64,000 bases of DNA from Corella eumyota (GCA_963082875.1 OY720098.1:9300001-9364000), one strand, 5' to 3'; numbered from the stretch's first letter, positions 36,919 through 49,925 are shown. Program-made: numbers and translations. The notes: generated from the letters alone by a model not told the origin.

Positions 36919-37790
36919 ATTAAACAAAGCTACAATTTAAAAAAATTATCTATCTACTTGTTTGCTAAAATCAATACCTATCTAAAAAAGTAACAAAAAT
37001 ATTTAAATAAATTAAACCCTATTATAATATAATACCATAATTTATTATGTTAGTCTGCCAATGGCAGTGGCTTACTGGCACTACAGACTGAAAGACTTAA
37101 CCAAAGCAGCTGCCTGACTTAATAACAAACGACCGACATACATTAAAGTAATATTCACACCAGTACTCAGTACTAAACAGCTAAAAGCTTATTTCGTCTG
37201 CAGTCAGGCAGTTAAAAAGAATAAAATTTTGTCGACTAACCACGTTTATATTTATCATATAATTAACCATTCCACTAGACCAATGTCATTTGCATGCTGA
37301 CTTAATTACTCCTGTTTTGTTATATAAGTAAAGTTGTATATGTAAATATACACTGCCATTACACCTACATGCTACATGCTTCTGTATTAAAGCATACTAA
37401 ACTGAAACACATGCGTATATTTATATTTATTTTGTAAGGTAGACACTTTTATTAGATAATTTTAGTTAAGTAAAAACTTTTTATTAAAATTAAAATAGAA
37501 AACAAAAATATTTTATTCTGCAAAGATCTGTATATTTATTTAAAAAATACATTTATTAAAATAAATAACAACATTTTTTTAATCTGTTTTATAATTTAGA
37601 TCAGTGTTTTTTACATATTTATTTAAAAAAAAAAAACAAACAAAAAACCTATTAAAAGAAACAAGTAAGAGTATTTAAGTCATACATTTTTATTTTCACT
37701 TTTTTATTTGAACAGCTTTTTAGTCACTTTCTTAGTAATTGTTTTTTTAATTTATATTCCTGTGTAAGCAAAGTAAATTTTATTCACAAG
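36919..37790. other. Intergenic region upstream of the repeat-protein gene
   Basis: The region lies between the start of the repeat-protein gene and the 3' end of the GPCR gene, both on the minus strand. Near 37010-37270 there is a less A+T-rich patch with CAGTGGCTTACTGGCACTAC and ATTTGCATGC, the most promoter-like part. No gene is recognised. Confidence 0.4.
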
Positions 37791-40700
37791 TTATCCTATT
37801 GAAGATCTGTACTTAATCTCTCTTGGTGTTCTCCTTTGTTGACGCGGCAAAACTGAAAAAACAGACAAGATAAAACAAGAATTAACTTTACAAAGTTAAA
37901 ATTTTTATAATTCAAATTTTATTTGCTTCTAAAACCTAAGTAACGTTAGAATTATTACAAACCTTCTGAACGTCTTGACCTTTTTCTTTCCAATATCCGC
38001 GAGACGTCGCTGCGGAGGTGGCTGAGCATAGCCGTGTAAATTATTGGGTTAACAAGACTGGAAAAATATAGAGTTAGTTCGACTACATCAACTGCGATAC
38101 CACCAAGTTGTTTAGCGTAATAAATTCGTGAATTCTCATCGCCTGTATAAATGAACTACATTACAGAAATTTATTTATATATTCCTAATACGCCAAAATC
38201 ATTATTTTTTTCAATCATATATAGACAAAGCTTACAACAAACATTGTACTGAGTGACATAACTTACCGCCGTCTGTGATAAAACTAAATATAATATATGG
38301 CAATGTTGAAATTGTCATGTTGAGTGTAATAATACAGGCAAAAAACGAAGAAGAATCTCGCGTTATTCCCAGTCTGTGACTTAACTTTAATCCTTCTTTT
38401 CTGCCGATTGGATTCTAAATAAATTAATTAAATGATGATTAAAATTCGATTTATTTTATATACTTAGCTTTATTTCTACTTCTGACGTTTTTAATGATAG
38501 ATTGCAATCGGAGGATACTTACAAAATCAATAAAATCTTAAGAATAATAAAAGTTTTTCTATGTAATAGTTAAGCAATCAAGCTTATTACTGTCAGAAAT
38601 AAATAAATAAAAACAAATCAATAAAAAAATTCTAAAAGTTTTCCAAAAAATTTTAAGGCCATTAGGTTAATTTTGGCTGTTAATCATTAATTTTTTTTTC
38701 AAACGAAAAATAATTCCATTACGAATTATTTAATCACGAATTTAGGTACATTTACAGAATCAAATCCCCCAAATAACGTTCTATATTTTCCACTTCTTAT
38801 AATATAGTTTTGAACAAAAGAAGTAAATATAATAAAATTAAAAAAAAATCAAATAAATTTAAGCTGTTCTTTTCCGGACATTTCTAAATTGCACGTAAAC
38901 GTAGTTTATGTTTTGTAAAAACTAATCAATAATTTATTTGATTTTGAACCACACTTTTCTTGTGCATTTGTTGTGTATCGATTACAATAAAATTTATTTA
39001 AACAAATGTGAAAATTTTTTTTAGATATTATTCTAATCAAACACCTAAATTTAATAAGAACAAGATATTTTTTATACATAAGAATTAAAATAGGGTAGAA
39101 AACTAATTATATTTTCCTTACTTTTTGGACTTGAATTTTAATGCAAGTAGTAATTATGTTACATAGAAACATAATAAACCAAACCAAAGATAAGAGAGCG
39201 GTTAAAACCAACAAATAAATTCGTCGCATTGGGGTTCTTAATATAGAGCAATCGTAGGATTCTGGTTCAACTATAAAAAAAACAATTAAATCATTTTATT
39301 ACTAGGCGTGTAGCAAGCTTGGATGAAATACTGGCAAAACAAATATCAAAATTATCGGATTTTTAATTTGAGTTTATTTTTGGATTATTTATTTTTTGAT
39401 TGACTTGTAACTTAAGCCCTACGTGAAAACATTACAAGAGGTAATCAATAAGGCCCAGATCTCTGACGTCAATGACAAATGTCACGAGAAATTACAAAAG
39501 GTACGTGCAGTTCCGTGCATATATATTTAAACTACCCTAAAGAAATAAATATATCACCTAGCCTATCTCTTAAACCCCTTTCATCGTATACAGCAAAGAT
39601 AGGAGAATCTGTTAAGTTGTGATACTTTTTCTGTAAAACGCATTGTGTTAAATCCATATGACAGTGATAGTGCAACGGAAATAAAACCAGTGCCATCGCT
39701 ATGACCCAAATCACGCAGATCAAACCCCAGGTTATCCGCGGGCTTCGAACCCAAGATATCCCGCTACAACTCGTTGAATGTAGGTTTATAGCTGCTGCTC
39801 TTGCTAAGGCTCTTGTTGAAGTCACCCTTAAAACCTGAAAAGTGAAATTATTAAAATAAATAACAGTAATAATTATTTAAAAAGTGCTGTATATGATAAT
39901 AAATATTTATTTTATATAACCCTTTTATTTTTAATATTGGTTGGAAATTGTATATATGCAAAGTTAAAACCAAATTATACCTGTAAGTCAAATAAAATCA
40001 ATCGATAAGAAATAGTAAAATTACATTGCTTGAAGATAAACAACTACAAAGAATTAGTCACAATAAATACAATTTATACAATATGGCTGAAATTTTGTAC
40101 ATTTAAAAACAAAACTTGCCAGATTAAGTAATGCCGCACTTGCCAACGACGCGAATAAACTTCCGATGAGAACGCCGGCAATTAGATTACGCATAACTTC
40201 TTGGAACGACTCGCCGGTAAACTTCACCCTAAAGTTAATTCAAGACGACATGCTCAAAAATGTAAATGCAATTTTTTTGTTCATATTTAAACATTAATTT
40301 TTTTTCTTTTTTATTTAATTTACCCCCCAACAAGCAGCATATTAACGAGCCAAAATAATGCATGGAAAAGAAGAATAAGCCCGTTTAATAAATCTGCAGC
40401 TACAAGCGACATAAGGTAACGATACAGATTATGTTGTCTTGTCAGGGTTCTCCAATTTTGAAGAATAGCCATCATAAGGATTATATTTTCTAAAGATAAA
40501 TGATTAACATTCAAACAGATGTGGTCTAACCGCCTTACTCTTGAAACCACCTTTTACATACTCGTTTTATATAATTTAATAAATCAGTTTTACGGCAAAT
40601 TACTTTCAGATCATTTGATGTTATCGACCGAAAAATGCCAAATATCGTGTCTTATCATAGTGTTACTAATGTAATCTTTGTTCATTTTTATATTTCAGAT

Positions 40701-40966
40701 AAAGTCTGTTTACAACCCAGCTTATTATTTTGTGGTTTCATTAAAAGTAGTATTGCATTCGCTTTACTAAAGAACGGTGGAACCTTAAGCATGTTTCTTG
40801 GAAATTTGTATTAAATCACTAAGTATTTACTAAAAAAAAAATATAAATATTTTTAATAATGTAAATGAAAACCTGCAATAATAATAACGGCAATCGCTGA
40901 TTTGAGTATATAAATCCATCTTGGTGAATCAATATATTGAGCACATGTATACATATCCAAATCCAT
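37791..40966 (-). CDS. Rhodopsin-class GPCR with lysophospholipid/cannabinoid (MECO) receptor features, 394 aa
   Basis: Coding exons from the start: 40873-40966, 40324-40489, 40120-40228, 39558-39834, 39122-39270, 38267-38414, 37963-38142, 37791-37852, all in phase. The N terminus is short. TM1 contains AENIILMMAIL and TM2 contains LVAADLLNGL (D2.50). TM3 has Asn instead of Cys at 3.25, and the DRY site reads LRV. TM4 is WGLICVIWVIAMALVLFPL. Loop 2 has an internal cysteine pair, CHMDLTQC with six residues between, as in S1P and LPA receptors. TM6 keeps Pro (STLPYIIF) but lacks CWxP. TM7 ends SSLVNPIIYTA. The missing C3.25, ENI in TM1 and the loop-2 C-x6-C support the S1P/LPA/cannabinoid group; ligand and G-protein coupling cannot be told. 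Intron 3 needs a GC donor (CTG|GCAAGT at 40120). The C terminus is basic. Confidence 0.8.
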
Positions 40967-42903
40967 GTTTAATATCATAAATTAATTACAAAAACTCATT
41001 AACACGTCCAGCTAAACCCAAATGTAGCATTTTCCATTATTTACTGTTATATACATGATACTCTTTTGTGGTCATTTCTAGAAATAACGTTGGATCTGCA
41101 CTTTTACTAGATTATTAAATAAATCGATAAAATGAGCCTAATTATGTAAAAAACTGTCTAAAAATACAATAACTATATCCTAATTAGACTATAAATGGTC
41201 ATCTTTGCAAATTAAATCAATAACACCCCCCTATAGATATCCAGTACAATCAAATCTTTTCTTAGTTATATATATGTAACTAAACTTACTTTAGTTTTAT
41301 GTTCTAATATCTGCTAACTGAATTTCAATAGATTTTTTATCTTTAAATAGCATCTCTTAAGATGTAACACTTGTATTCGGTCGATGCAGCTTTGTCTTAA
41401 CTTGAGCATATTTTTAAAATGATCGATCAGAGATTGGTTACTATTTCCAAAACAGAACAAGAAATTTGACTCTCTTATATGATTAGAACATTTGGCAATC
41501 TACTTATCTTATTTTAAACCACATTCGTTTTTGTTACATAAATATATACGGCAATTGTAAATCGACTATCCTTCTTGCAACCTTGCTTTATAATTACATA
41601 TGCATTACTACATCTTTTGGAAGTATAACCTACACTAACGACAACGTGTTAGTAAATTTTGTTCTTTTACTTTAAAATACGAAATTTACCAAAGGTGTTC
41701 TTATATCTCCTAATTGAATTTAATAGATCGCCATTTCAGGTTTTCAATAATTCATCAAGTCCTATCACTGGCTGAATGTTTGTACCACAACAGGTGATCG
41801 ATTTCAGCCTCAATTAACTAATTTATTTCAATTAGAATCAAAACGCCAATAAATTATCCCAAACTACTTCTTCTTTTTCTAAAACGTTCTTGGAAGGCTA
41901 AATAATAAATAATTGTTGTGCCTTAAGATCGAATAAAATCAATAAGGGCGTGATATAAATCTATACTGTTTTTGTCACAAGGGAGACCAAAACATCTTTC
42001 TATCACCTTATTTAAATGGTGACTCGTTTACTTAGTTGTACTTGAGTTAAATTTAATCATATTACACCTTCGTTGTTTTCATATCAGTAAAAACAAACTG
42101 ATAGTTGGCAAAATTTAAGACCCTTAAACATAATTAAAAACATCACCTTAATTTTGTAACTGTCTTTCACGTCAGCTCCAATTTGTTTTATACAAGTCTA
42201 CAGATTAAATTTTAACAACTTTATTCTAGCCAAATAAAATGTCAAGTTGTTAGATTAAATTTAAACAGTTTACATAAAAATTAGGTATTATGCGCCGAAT
42301 AGTTTATCTGTTTCATTAGAAATGAGTTTCTGCAGAGTGTGGAACTTAATTTGTTTTTGGCCTAGTTTAAGACAAAAGATTTTTACAAAAACCTAATCCT
42401 AAGGAATTTGATTACTTTAAGTGCTTATTAATTCCTGATTTTTAGGAAATTTGGAGCCATGTAATAATGTCATCTTGTTGGGACCAACTACAGTCATCAA
42501 TATTTTTTTTATAAAAGTTCCAGTTTCATTATATTATAAGTACGTAACTTAAAAACTGCAGGCTTGTAAAATTGCTAACCCAAACAATGCTTAAAGAAAA
42601 CAATTGGTCTGAAAATCGGTTTATTACTTTTTTCAATATTACCGAAACGTAGCAACTCATATCACGTTTATTTCTTTGTATAGTTGACTGTAATTTATTC
42701 ATAAAAACAAGTTACTAAATGCCGGACATTTGTTAATATTTGATGTACATTTTTAATTGTTTAATATAATTTGTAATTTATTTTATAAATATAAAGATTA
42801 AACTTGTTTTAAAAGTAAAATTTCATCTTTGATTGTAACGTAAATACAAAGCTGTAGGGAAAAATGTTGCTGATTGTTTAAAGTTTAAACCAAACGATTT
42901 TTC
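40967..42903. other. Intergenic DNA between the GPCR and crystallin genes, no gene recognised
   Basis: This is the upstream flank of the GPCR and the downstream flank of the crystallin, whose likely poly(A) signal on the minus strand is the TTTATT at 42777-42782. No exon, RNA gene or repeat could be supported. Confidence 0.4.
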
Positions 42904-43732
42904 TTATTCTGGTTTGACCGAAGACAACTCGTCATCTTTTCCACCCCACGAATTGGGGTTAGGGTAATCCCCTGGGGTTAATTTGTAGCTAGGACCGCTA
43001 TAGCCTTCATCATCGTAAACTATCCATCTTAAAGTAAATAATTTTTTTGGTGAAAGAATTTTTTTGTAAAATAATTCCTTTAATTAAATTTTGATTTTAG
43101 GTAGTAGAAATACTTACGTCCCACTTTCTACTTTGATTGAAGAAATAATGTCATTAAAATTATGAGCAGCTAATTTTTCAACTCCGCTTGTAAGTTCCAG
43201 TTGTCTCCCACCAAAGTTTTCGTCCTCGAATAAAATAATCTAAAACAATAAAAAAATATAAAAAAAAATATGTTAAGTTTAAAATTTATTTATTAAAATA
43301 AAATATTTGGTTCACAAAATTTTATTATTATAACAAGTGAGCCTTTACTTTGCCTTAAAACTTAAAAGAAGTGTTATAGTTTTGTATGAAAATAAAACCA
43401 TTCAAAGTTCATGTTATTTAAATGTAATTCAAATAAAAATCAAAGCCTAATAATCTGTACTATTTGCTTAAACTTTTAATACATATGTGCAAATATTTAA
43501 AATTATGTAGTTTGGTTGGTTATATTTAATTATTAATAAGAATTTTCAAGCGTTTTAATTGTTTAACAAACTTAAATAATTTATATTAAACAAATTGAAA
43601 TATTTAATTAAACAAATTGATTCTCTTTGTTTAAATATATGTTTTAAACCACTATATATATTGTAAACCCAATATGTAAATATTAATATACAAAATTCCA
43701 AATTGATTAAACCAATATCTTACCTTTGCCAT
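42904..43732 (-). CDS. Single-domain beta/gamma-crystallin, 84 aa
   Basis: This is a calcium-binding beta/gamma-crystallin with two Greek-key motifs in one domain. In Ciona intestinalis the homolog is expressed in the otolith pigment cell and palps and is taken as the type ancestral to vertebrate lens crystallins. Coding exons: 43724-43732 (only nine bases, MAK), 43118-43239, 42904-43027, in phase. The protein runs IILFEDENFGGRQLELTSG ... HNFNDIISSIKVESGTW, then VYDDEGYSGPSYKLTPGDYP ... GKDDELSSVKPE. Both calcium motifs of the N/D-N/D-x-x-S/T-S type are intact: NDIISS and DDELSS. The length matches the C. intestinalis protein as remembered, but many residues differ (for example in the first motif), which suggests another species or a paralog. 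The exon break sits between the two Greek keys. Confidence 0.92.
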
Positions 43733-46634
43733 TATTTCAAAATACAAAAATAAAAAAAATAAAAAAATTTAAAATAATTTTTTGATTTGTAAAAATAGTG
43801 ATATAGAATCTAATTAAAAAGCAAAAACTTATTAGAACACCAGAATTAATTTAATTATTTATTAATAATAAAAACAAACATTGTATTTTTTAAATCTTTT
43901 TAATCCCAAAGTCTATTAAAAATTCACCACTTAAAATATTTTATTTTAATTTATTAGAATAATATCTTTCTATTTTAACTAAAACTTTTTGATGCGTGAG
44001 CCAGGTTGTCTACTGCTCTTTTGTGGTAACCCATTTGTTTAATCTTAACTTCGGATTTTAACGTCAATAGCAAAACTTTCGTAATTAAATTACGAACAAC
44101 GGAAACATGCATAATGTATATCAGTCCCGTATTTAACTCTTTGCCAAACTATTAAACTAGTGAGATTGCAGTAAAATCATTAAAAAAATTTATAAATGTT
44201 AACATTTCAATATTTAAATAAATACATGTATCAAGTTTAAATTCCTTTGTTCTAATAGATTCAAAAACTATATTTAATCACACCATTTCTTAATCGAAAT
44301 TAATCAATTTACGAACAAATTTTAACTACTTGTTTTCAAATTTGACTTAATGCGACAATTTGACAAAATTTTCCTTTCTAATTTCCCGCAACGCACAGAA
44401 CAGTACAACAATGTATGTAGTGTTAACTTAACGAATGTCTCTTATAAAGGTTATTGGCTTCCTGAATTGCACTAATTAAAATTACGTATTACACTTACAA
44501 CAAAAATGACGTCACAAATCATGCACCATTAGCTTTTAAGAAAACCAGTCTGGTCATTATTCTAGTAATATTTAACATTTACAATTAGACATAATACGCA
44601 ATTTAGTGCAGTAACATTCAAATTTAATTTAATTTATTTTGCTAAATTAAAAAAAAAAAGATTTTTGTTGGAAATCTTGTCAAATATCTGTTATATTGTA
44701 TTTACAATAACAAATAAATACAAATCTGCTTAGTTATTAGTAAACCTTTGCTGCGGTAATTGATTCTTAATTGCTTATAAAAACACTGCGTTTAATAGAA
44801 TCTTTACTAAGTGAAAGACCCCTAATTGTAATTAAATAAAAGTGGATGCATTATTTATAAAAGCACAAGACCACTGACATTTAATTACTAGAAATTGACA
44901 ATTAACATTAGCCGTAATCTTGTTCATTTAGTTGTTTATCATTAACACTGCAAATTCTACCCTTAATTTCAATAGAAGTTGTTGTCGTACTGTTGTAGAA
45001 TTATATCTTATGTCGTGATATACTATATAATTTAAATCATTTTATTTTAGCAGCAAACCTTGTAGTTTGGCACCACAACCTAAGAACATAATTAAAATTG
45101 ATCACGTGATTTGGCGCGCCAATATATTTCAATTACAAGACACAATTAATTAAAAAAGAACAGAATATAAATCTGTATTTTACAAATAAACAATTATCGA
45201 AATTTAAATTTATTTTATTAACTGAGAGAAAATACGCCAAATTTATTGTCTAGGTAAACACCTAATTTATTGTTTGATTAAGTAAATATAAGGTCACATA
45301 CATACCCCTGATGGCAATTGTTCAATATTTACTATATACTCTATATTTATGATTAGGTACGGAAATTTCCAATAAGTAAATAAACTTTGCGAAGGCGTTC
45401 ATGTTAAAACATTGCATCATCCGCGAGTATAAGAATTTCGTCACTGGTCAAGTAGCGTGGTATATTGACCCTGGTATTAAGTGGTATTAAGTAACAAATT
45501 TTCGGTTTCTAGACGCAACAACGTCAAACTATTTCTTCTTTACTTTGGCAGTTAACAGATACCTCATAAAACCCTGGGTACCTTTTTCATCGAAATGAAA
45601 CACCTTATGGTGGTATATAGAAATGCTTAGTATCAAAGGGTATGTTTATATTAGAAAGTCTAATAAAGCTACAACGAAACGAAAACCCTGTCGACATGTA
45701 AATATTTTTGTTGTAATACCTTTGTAGGTTAACACAAATATAAACTTACCTTTGTAGGGTTGCGTTTCCATTGTATTTTCTAAATAAATAAACCATAGTA
45801 AGAAGGAATTGGGTAATCCCCATGTGGTAAAGTCCCGGATATCTTGTTTAAACAGAAAATCACTCAAAAGGTTGTAACGTAATATATTTCGATTTTAATA
45901 TAGTGATTACATTAACTATCCATATCAAGCTTCCAAATTTAAATTGTTACTCAGGCCAAATTAATCCATTTTCATCTTTTTAAAATCCTAAAGAAATACT
46001 CATGTTTTTCTTGCTATAACTTAAAAACTAGACGTAATATAAAATGGTAAAAGCCTGGTAAGCGAAGTAAGCCTAAAAAACAAAACACGCACTTTGTTTA
46101 ACTTCGATACTGTGACCGCGTTAAAACTGCCCTACTTAAGCAGAAAACAAAATACATAGTACGAGGCTTATTGTGTATTTAGCTTTAAGCAAGCTTTTAA
46201 TCATCACATACTTAACACGAAATTTTTCCATAACCGTATAAATTATAAGTAAATTGTAAATTTACTCTTGGTTAACCTTATCTGTTTATACATTTTTTGT
46301 GTTTATCATGTCAAGATTTATTTACTTTTCAATATGTTGTGGTCAAAAACACGGCATTTAAAAATAATAAAAATATAACTACGTTACTATACAAATAAAA
46401 AATTTTTATTAATTTTAAAATAAAGTTCATTAAACATAATTTTTAAATAATACAAAAAAAAATTAAAAAAACTAACAATAAAATACTTAATTGAATATAT
46501 GCAAATTAATAATTATAATTAAAAATATTTTTATAAAAATTATTTCTAAGCACAGAACTGTTAAAATAAACAAAAAGCTAAATAAATAAATAAATTAATA
46601 AATAAAAAGGTTTAAATTATAAGCGAAATTCTTC
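43733..46634. other. Intergenic DNA upstream of the crystallin gene
   Basis: No gene is recognised. Points of note are TGACGTCA at 44507-44514, a 12-bp palindrome TTGGCGCGCCAA at about 45111-45122 that matches an E2F-type site, and a block at 45747-45880 that resembles 48343-48505 upstream of a cytokine-like gene. The open frame at 45646-45867 overlaps that block and has no coding support. Confidence 0.4.
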
Positions 46635-47363
46635 TTAACTTCTCCGTTTTCCAGTTACATTTTTATTTTTTTTGCACCCTCCATTTTTAGCTACACAATT
46701 ACATGCTATCGGTAAATACACTGTTCTGTCCCAAACAACGTTTTCTTTATCCCTATACCTTATTACAGTTTCCCGTGTTAGTGTTTTAACGGTATACATT
46801 TTCCTAAGTGATTTTTTGCAGCGGCACGGGTCAGCACAATATTTATTACATTTTAAAATGGGAATTTCGCGAGAACGTCCCACCATATTATCACACTTAA
46901 TGACATATTTTTTATATGGTGCAAATGTGTTGGTGAATTTTTCAAAATCTTCGTTTAGTGAACATTTTAAAACATCACGAAAAAATCTGGAAAAAAAATA
47001 TGATTGTTACTATATTTGTTAAATATCGTACAGGTAAAAAAAATTGAAAATTATTTAAAAATTTTGGACTTATATTTACTAATAGTTACGGTAATTAACT
47101 TTCTTAAAAAAAAATAAAATGATTCAACATGTTTTACCTCGAATCGTTTCTTTCTAAGCCCGATAAAACTCTTTTTAATTTCCTAGCATCGGAAGAAAAC
47201 ACAATCATCAGAAGCGGAAATAAACACTAAAACAAATAATAAATATGATTTTAAATACTTAAACATATAATAACATATACATATTTTTACTTTTTGAAAC
47301 AGTTTAAATTATAAAGATAGTTCTAACTGTTAATAAACGGGCTCTTACCAAAATTTTAACCAT
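46635..47363 (-). CDS. Small secreted cysteine-rich protein, cytokine-like (cluster member A), 151 aa
   Basis: Coding exons: 47349-47363 (MVKIL), 47138-47226, 46635-46986, in phase. A clear signal peptide, MVKILCLFPLLMIVFSSDA, spans exons 1 and 2. The mature part has LKCSLNED, TFAPYKKYVIKC, PILKCNKYCADPCRC, a basic strand region, then RTVYLPIACNCVAKNGGC and the basic end GKRRS. The C-x3-C element and the late hydrophobic-ACxCV element resemble the cystine-knot cores of IL-17, Spaetzle or trunk-like cytokines. IL-17 homologs are known in Ciona, so IL-17-like is the best guess, but the fold is not proven. It is the first of five same-strand relatives in 9.4 kb. Confidence 0.75.
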
Positions 47364-49215
47364 TTTTGTCGCAAATTTGTTTGTTGTATATTATAACAGT
47401 TGCTTAGTTCGCAGTTATTTTCTTATGTTTGACTGCCGTTTTTTGATTTGCTTTTTAAAGGCATGTTGGGGTTTACTAGTGGACGGAGGGTATTTTAAGC
47501 CCTCTGAAACTTTTGTAAAACTCCCATTTTAAAAATAAATTGTGCTGATCACGTGACCGTTCGAAAATCCCGCCGTCAGATTGTAAAGAAAAAAAATTTC
47601 GTTTCATATAACAAACACCTTTTTTTCAAATTGGCCCGGATTGTTTGTCCTAGCAAACAATACATTATGTTTTAAAAGGTGTTTCTAATTTTTAGTTGCG
47701 ATACTGTATTATGTTCTTTAAAAAATCATGACACTATACAGAAAATTTGGTTATACTATTGTAACGAAAATTCCATTTTCTTTGGCACGCTAAGTGTTAT
47801 TTGTTCCTAGTTACGTGTTTACACCTCAAGTAACGTGTTTATAAGTTTATACCGTTATCTTTATCATGTGAAGTATATCACGTGATTTATTGGTTAACCG
47901 TGATACAATGTATTATCCAACAATCCACAGTTTAAACACACAGAAAAATAATAATTTAAAGAATAGAGCAGCAAATATAAAAAAAATTATCTTCAAAAAA
48001 AAATTAAAAAAAAATTTATAGAAAAATTTTTGTCCCAAAAAAAAATTGTTATTTAATTACCGAAAACAAAATAAATTGTTATTTAATTAAGTAAACCGCT
48101 TAATCAATAATTATTGTACAGATAATTATGAAAGAATAAAAACTCGCGCAATAACCAAATAAACTTCACCCACGTGCTTGTAGTTAAACATTACAACAAT
48201 CTGGTATGTTTGGCTATTAAATTTTTACTGTTTTAACGGAGGCGTAGAGGTAGAAAAATTATATCGAAACCAGACGACTTTTAAAAGTTAAATGTCTCTA
48301 TTGTAACAAGTTTATGAGTAAACTTTAAAATAGTTTTATATTCACCTTTGTAGAGTTTCTTCATTCTTTTTATAGTTTGTTTGTTATTTCTAATCGATAA
48401 ACTATTGTGTGGTAAAAAAAAGTTGGTAAATCCCCAAAAGTTGGGTAATCCCCAAGTCTGCTTTGAGTAAACAGAAGTTCATTCCAAAGGTTAAAAAACG
48501 AATTTTTAATTCCTTACCAGTTAACAAAAATAAGTTTTTTTTATCAAATTTTTGAAAGTTAATTGTTTTTGAAGTCAAATAAACTAATTTTACTTCTTTT
48601 TATAAACCCAAAAACTTGCGTAACTTTAGGTCTATACTTTTCTTGGCTTTTATTTGAATGCACGTAAACTAACATTTTGTCTGGTCGAGAGAAGTTAGCT
48701 TAAAAAGCCGAATGTTGCTTTTATAAGCGAGTCAAACGTATAGCGCCTTAAGATAGCTCATTAAGCCTAAAACAATTTACATAGGTAGCAATTTGTATTT
48801 CTGCATGAGCACATGCTTTTAACAAGTAAAATTATATGTATTTTGCTGATATTTACTCTAACAACTTTTGTGAAAACAAAAAAAAAAGTTTTCTTCTTTT
48901 GTTTGTTGAACTTAAGAGAAAATTACAGTTTATTAGGTATTTCTGAAGCTTTCGAAATCACGAAATAAAATAACTACTCTCTTATAAAAATAAAAAAAAA
49001 CTATATATTTTATAATTTACAAATTAGTTTATATACAAAACTTAATAAATAAATACAAAACAAAAAAAAATAAATACTAATACACTAATGATTTGCTTAA
49101 TTATTTCATGTTTTCTATAAAAATATATAATCAGACACAGTAAGGTTTAAATAAATATTAAGTTATATAAATACGTTTATAAATAGAAATTTTCAAGCCT
49201 GGACATAATCTCTTT
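47364..49215. other. Intergenic DNA between cytokine-like members A and B
   Basis: This is the upstream flank of member A and the 3' flank of member B. It contains a block at 48343-48505 with GGGTAATCCCCA and TAAACAGAA shared with 45747-45880, and TCACGTGA sites near 47549 and 47878. The segment from about 48980 is repeated at about 50210, downstream of member C. No other gene is seen. Confidence 0.45.
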
Positions 49216-49925
49216 TTAACTTCTTCGTTGTTCAGTTCTGTTAGTGTGCGCCCTTTTTCTGCAGCTTGGTGTGATAGCGACACAGTCACAAGCTATCGGT
49301 AATTCAATCACTCTGTCTCTTGTAATGTTTTCAATTCTGTAGGTAATTGTACGTTCATAGGTTGTCACATTCACTTGATAATGCCTATGCAGGTCTTTAC
49401 AGCTATAAGGATTCGAGCATCTTTTACTACATTCTACAAAGTGGATTAGGCGGGGCCCCAGCATATTTTTACAAGATTCAAGGTTGTATTTGGTGTACGG
49501 AGCAAAGGTGTTGGTTACATTTTCCCCTTTATCAGAAAAGTCGCATTTTAAGACTTTGATCAGAAATCTAAAATACATACATTTGTTGTAGAGTCCTAAA
49601 TATTAGTTACAGCTTACAGCATTTAAAAAGTTCTTATAAAAATTAAGGGTTTGAATTTTTATACAGTTAATTCACAAATGTAAATAAATTTCCTTACCGT
49701 TTGTCTTTGCCGTTTTTAAAACTTGAAAACACTGCATCGGTGATGAGTAACACAGTCATTAACAGGGTCACGAGATACTAAAACAAAAATATTATTTAAT
49801 ATAGTTTTAACACATTTAGAATAAGACGTACCCTTAAACTATATAAACGTTCTTTACTTTTAATAAAACAAAAAATTAAACACAAAAGTGCCACAAATTA
49901 AAACTCTTACCGAAATTCGAACCAT
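49216..49925 (-). CDS. Small secreted cysteine-rich protein, cytokine-like (cluster member B), 148 aa
   Basis: Coding exons: 49911-49925 (MVRIS), 49698-49777, 49216-49567, in phase, with the same exon plan as member A. The signal peptide is MVRISYLVTLLMTVLLITDA. The mature part has VLKCDFSD, TFAPYTKYNLESCKN, FVECSKRCSNPYSCKD, then RVIELPIACDCVAITPSC and the end TEQRRS. N-glycosylation sequons are visible at ENVTN, NVTTY, ENITR and NRTEQ. It is nearly identical to member C in exons, introns and 3' flank, so the two arose by recent tandem duplication. The IL-17-like or other cystine-knot assignment is inference from the C-x3-C and ACDCVA elements. Confidence 0.8.

Noticed and set aside
39532-39557. 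Extension of the GPCR exon into GDIFISLG and stop
   Set aside because: It runs past a good donor (GCTAG|GTGATA). Splicing at 39558 gives the correct phase into TM5.
46672-47022. 116-codon plus-strand open frame across cytokine-like member A
   Set aside because: It is the antisense shadow of a minus-strand exon with signal peptide, cysteines and consistent splicing.
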